From: an uncultured Collinsella sp.
GTDB taxonomy: Bacteria > Actinomycetota > Coriobacteriia > Coriobacteriales > Coriobacteriaceae
Direction: 5' to 3'
Assembly: GCA_900551205.1 (NCBI GenBank)
Contig: URUW01000094.1
Span: forward strand, 1-7,034
DNA: 7,034 nt
How positions within the stretch are numbered: the first letter of the stretch is position 1; the number at the start of each line of letters is the position of its first letter. Position numbers and translations under genes: made by a program. This document shows, piece after piece, positions 7,034 through 7,034 of this stretch. Under the pieces are notes generated by a model that was not told the origin of the DNA, made no database searches, and saw only the letters and a list, made by a program, of their open reading frames with translations.

Positions 7034-7034
7034 A

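Overview
The window is a GC-rich, densely coded stretch with strong Shine-Dalgarno sequences and mostly G/C-ending codons. Gene order and protein style suggest a gut Coriobacteriia actinobacterium, Collinsella-like. That placement is inferred from general resemblance; no marker gene is present.

Layout, left to right: (1) the last 22 codons of an unidentified gene; (2) three bases later, a family-6 uracil-DNA-glycosylase-superfamily protein (DNA-deoxyinosine glycosylase); (3) a 378-base non-coding stretch. Its left part holds a pair of 18-bp palindromes. Its right part holds an antitermination leader: a possible extended -10 promoter, two ribonucleic antiterminator (RAT)-like hairpins, and an intrinsic terminator overlapping the second one. 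(4) A three-gene plus-strand operon for beta-glucoside use follows: a LicT/BglG-type antiterminator, a PTS EIIBC permease without EIIA, and a GH1 6-phospho-beta-glucosidase, closed by a strong terminator. (5) A minus-strand gene of uncertain function converges on the operon. Its stop codon lies in the loop of a second, possibly bidirectional, hairpin. (6) Across a 105-base divergent gap is a plus-strand fold-type I PLP aminotransferase, followed by a GC-rich intergenic stretch and a stem-loop at the window edge.

How the operon probably works (family knowledge plus the sites seen): without a beta-glucoside, transcription stops in the leader. When sugar flows through the PTS, the antiterminator is dephosphorylated on PRD1 and phosphorylated on PRD2. 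It then binds the RAT, blocks the terminator, and its own gene, the permease and the hydrolase are transcribed. The permease imports the sugar as a 6-phosphate and the GH1 enzyme splits it to glucose-6-phosphate and an aglycone or glucose.

I did not find a wholly new system. The points most worth a second look are the tandem RAT leader, an Asn replacing one regulatory His in PRD1, the nested palindrome pair, and an abrupt codon-usage change inside the aminotransferase gene.
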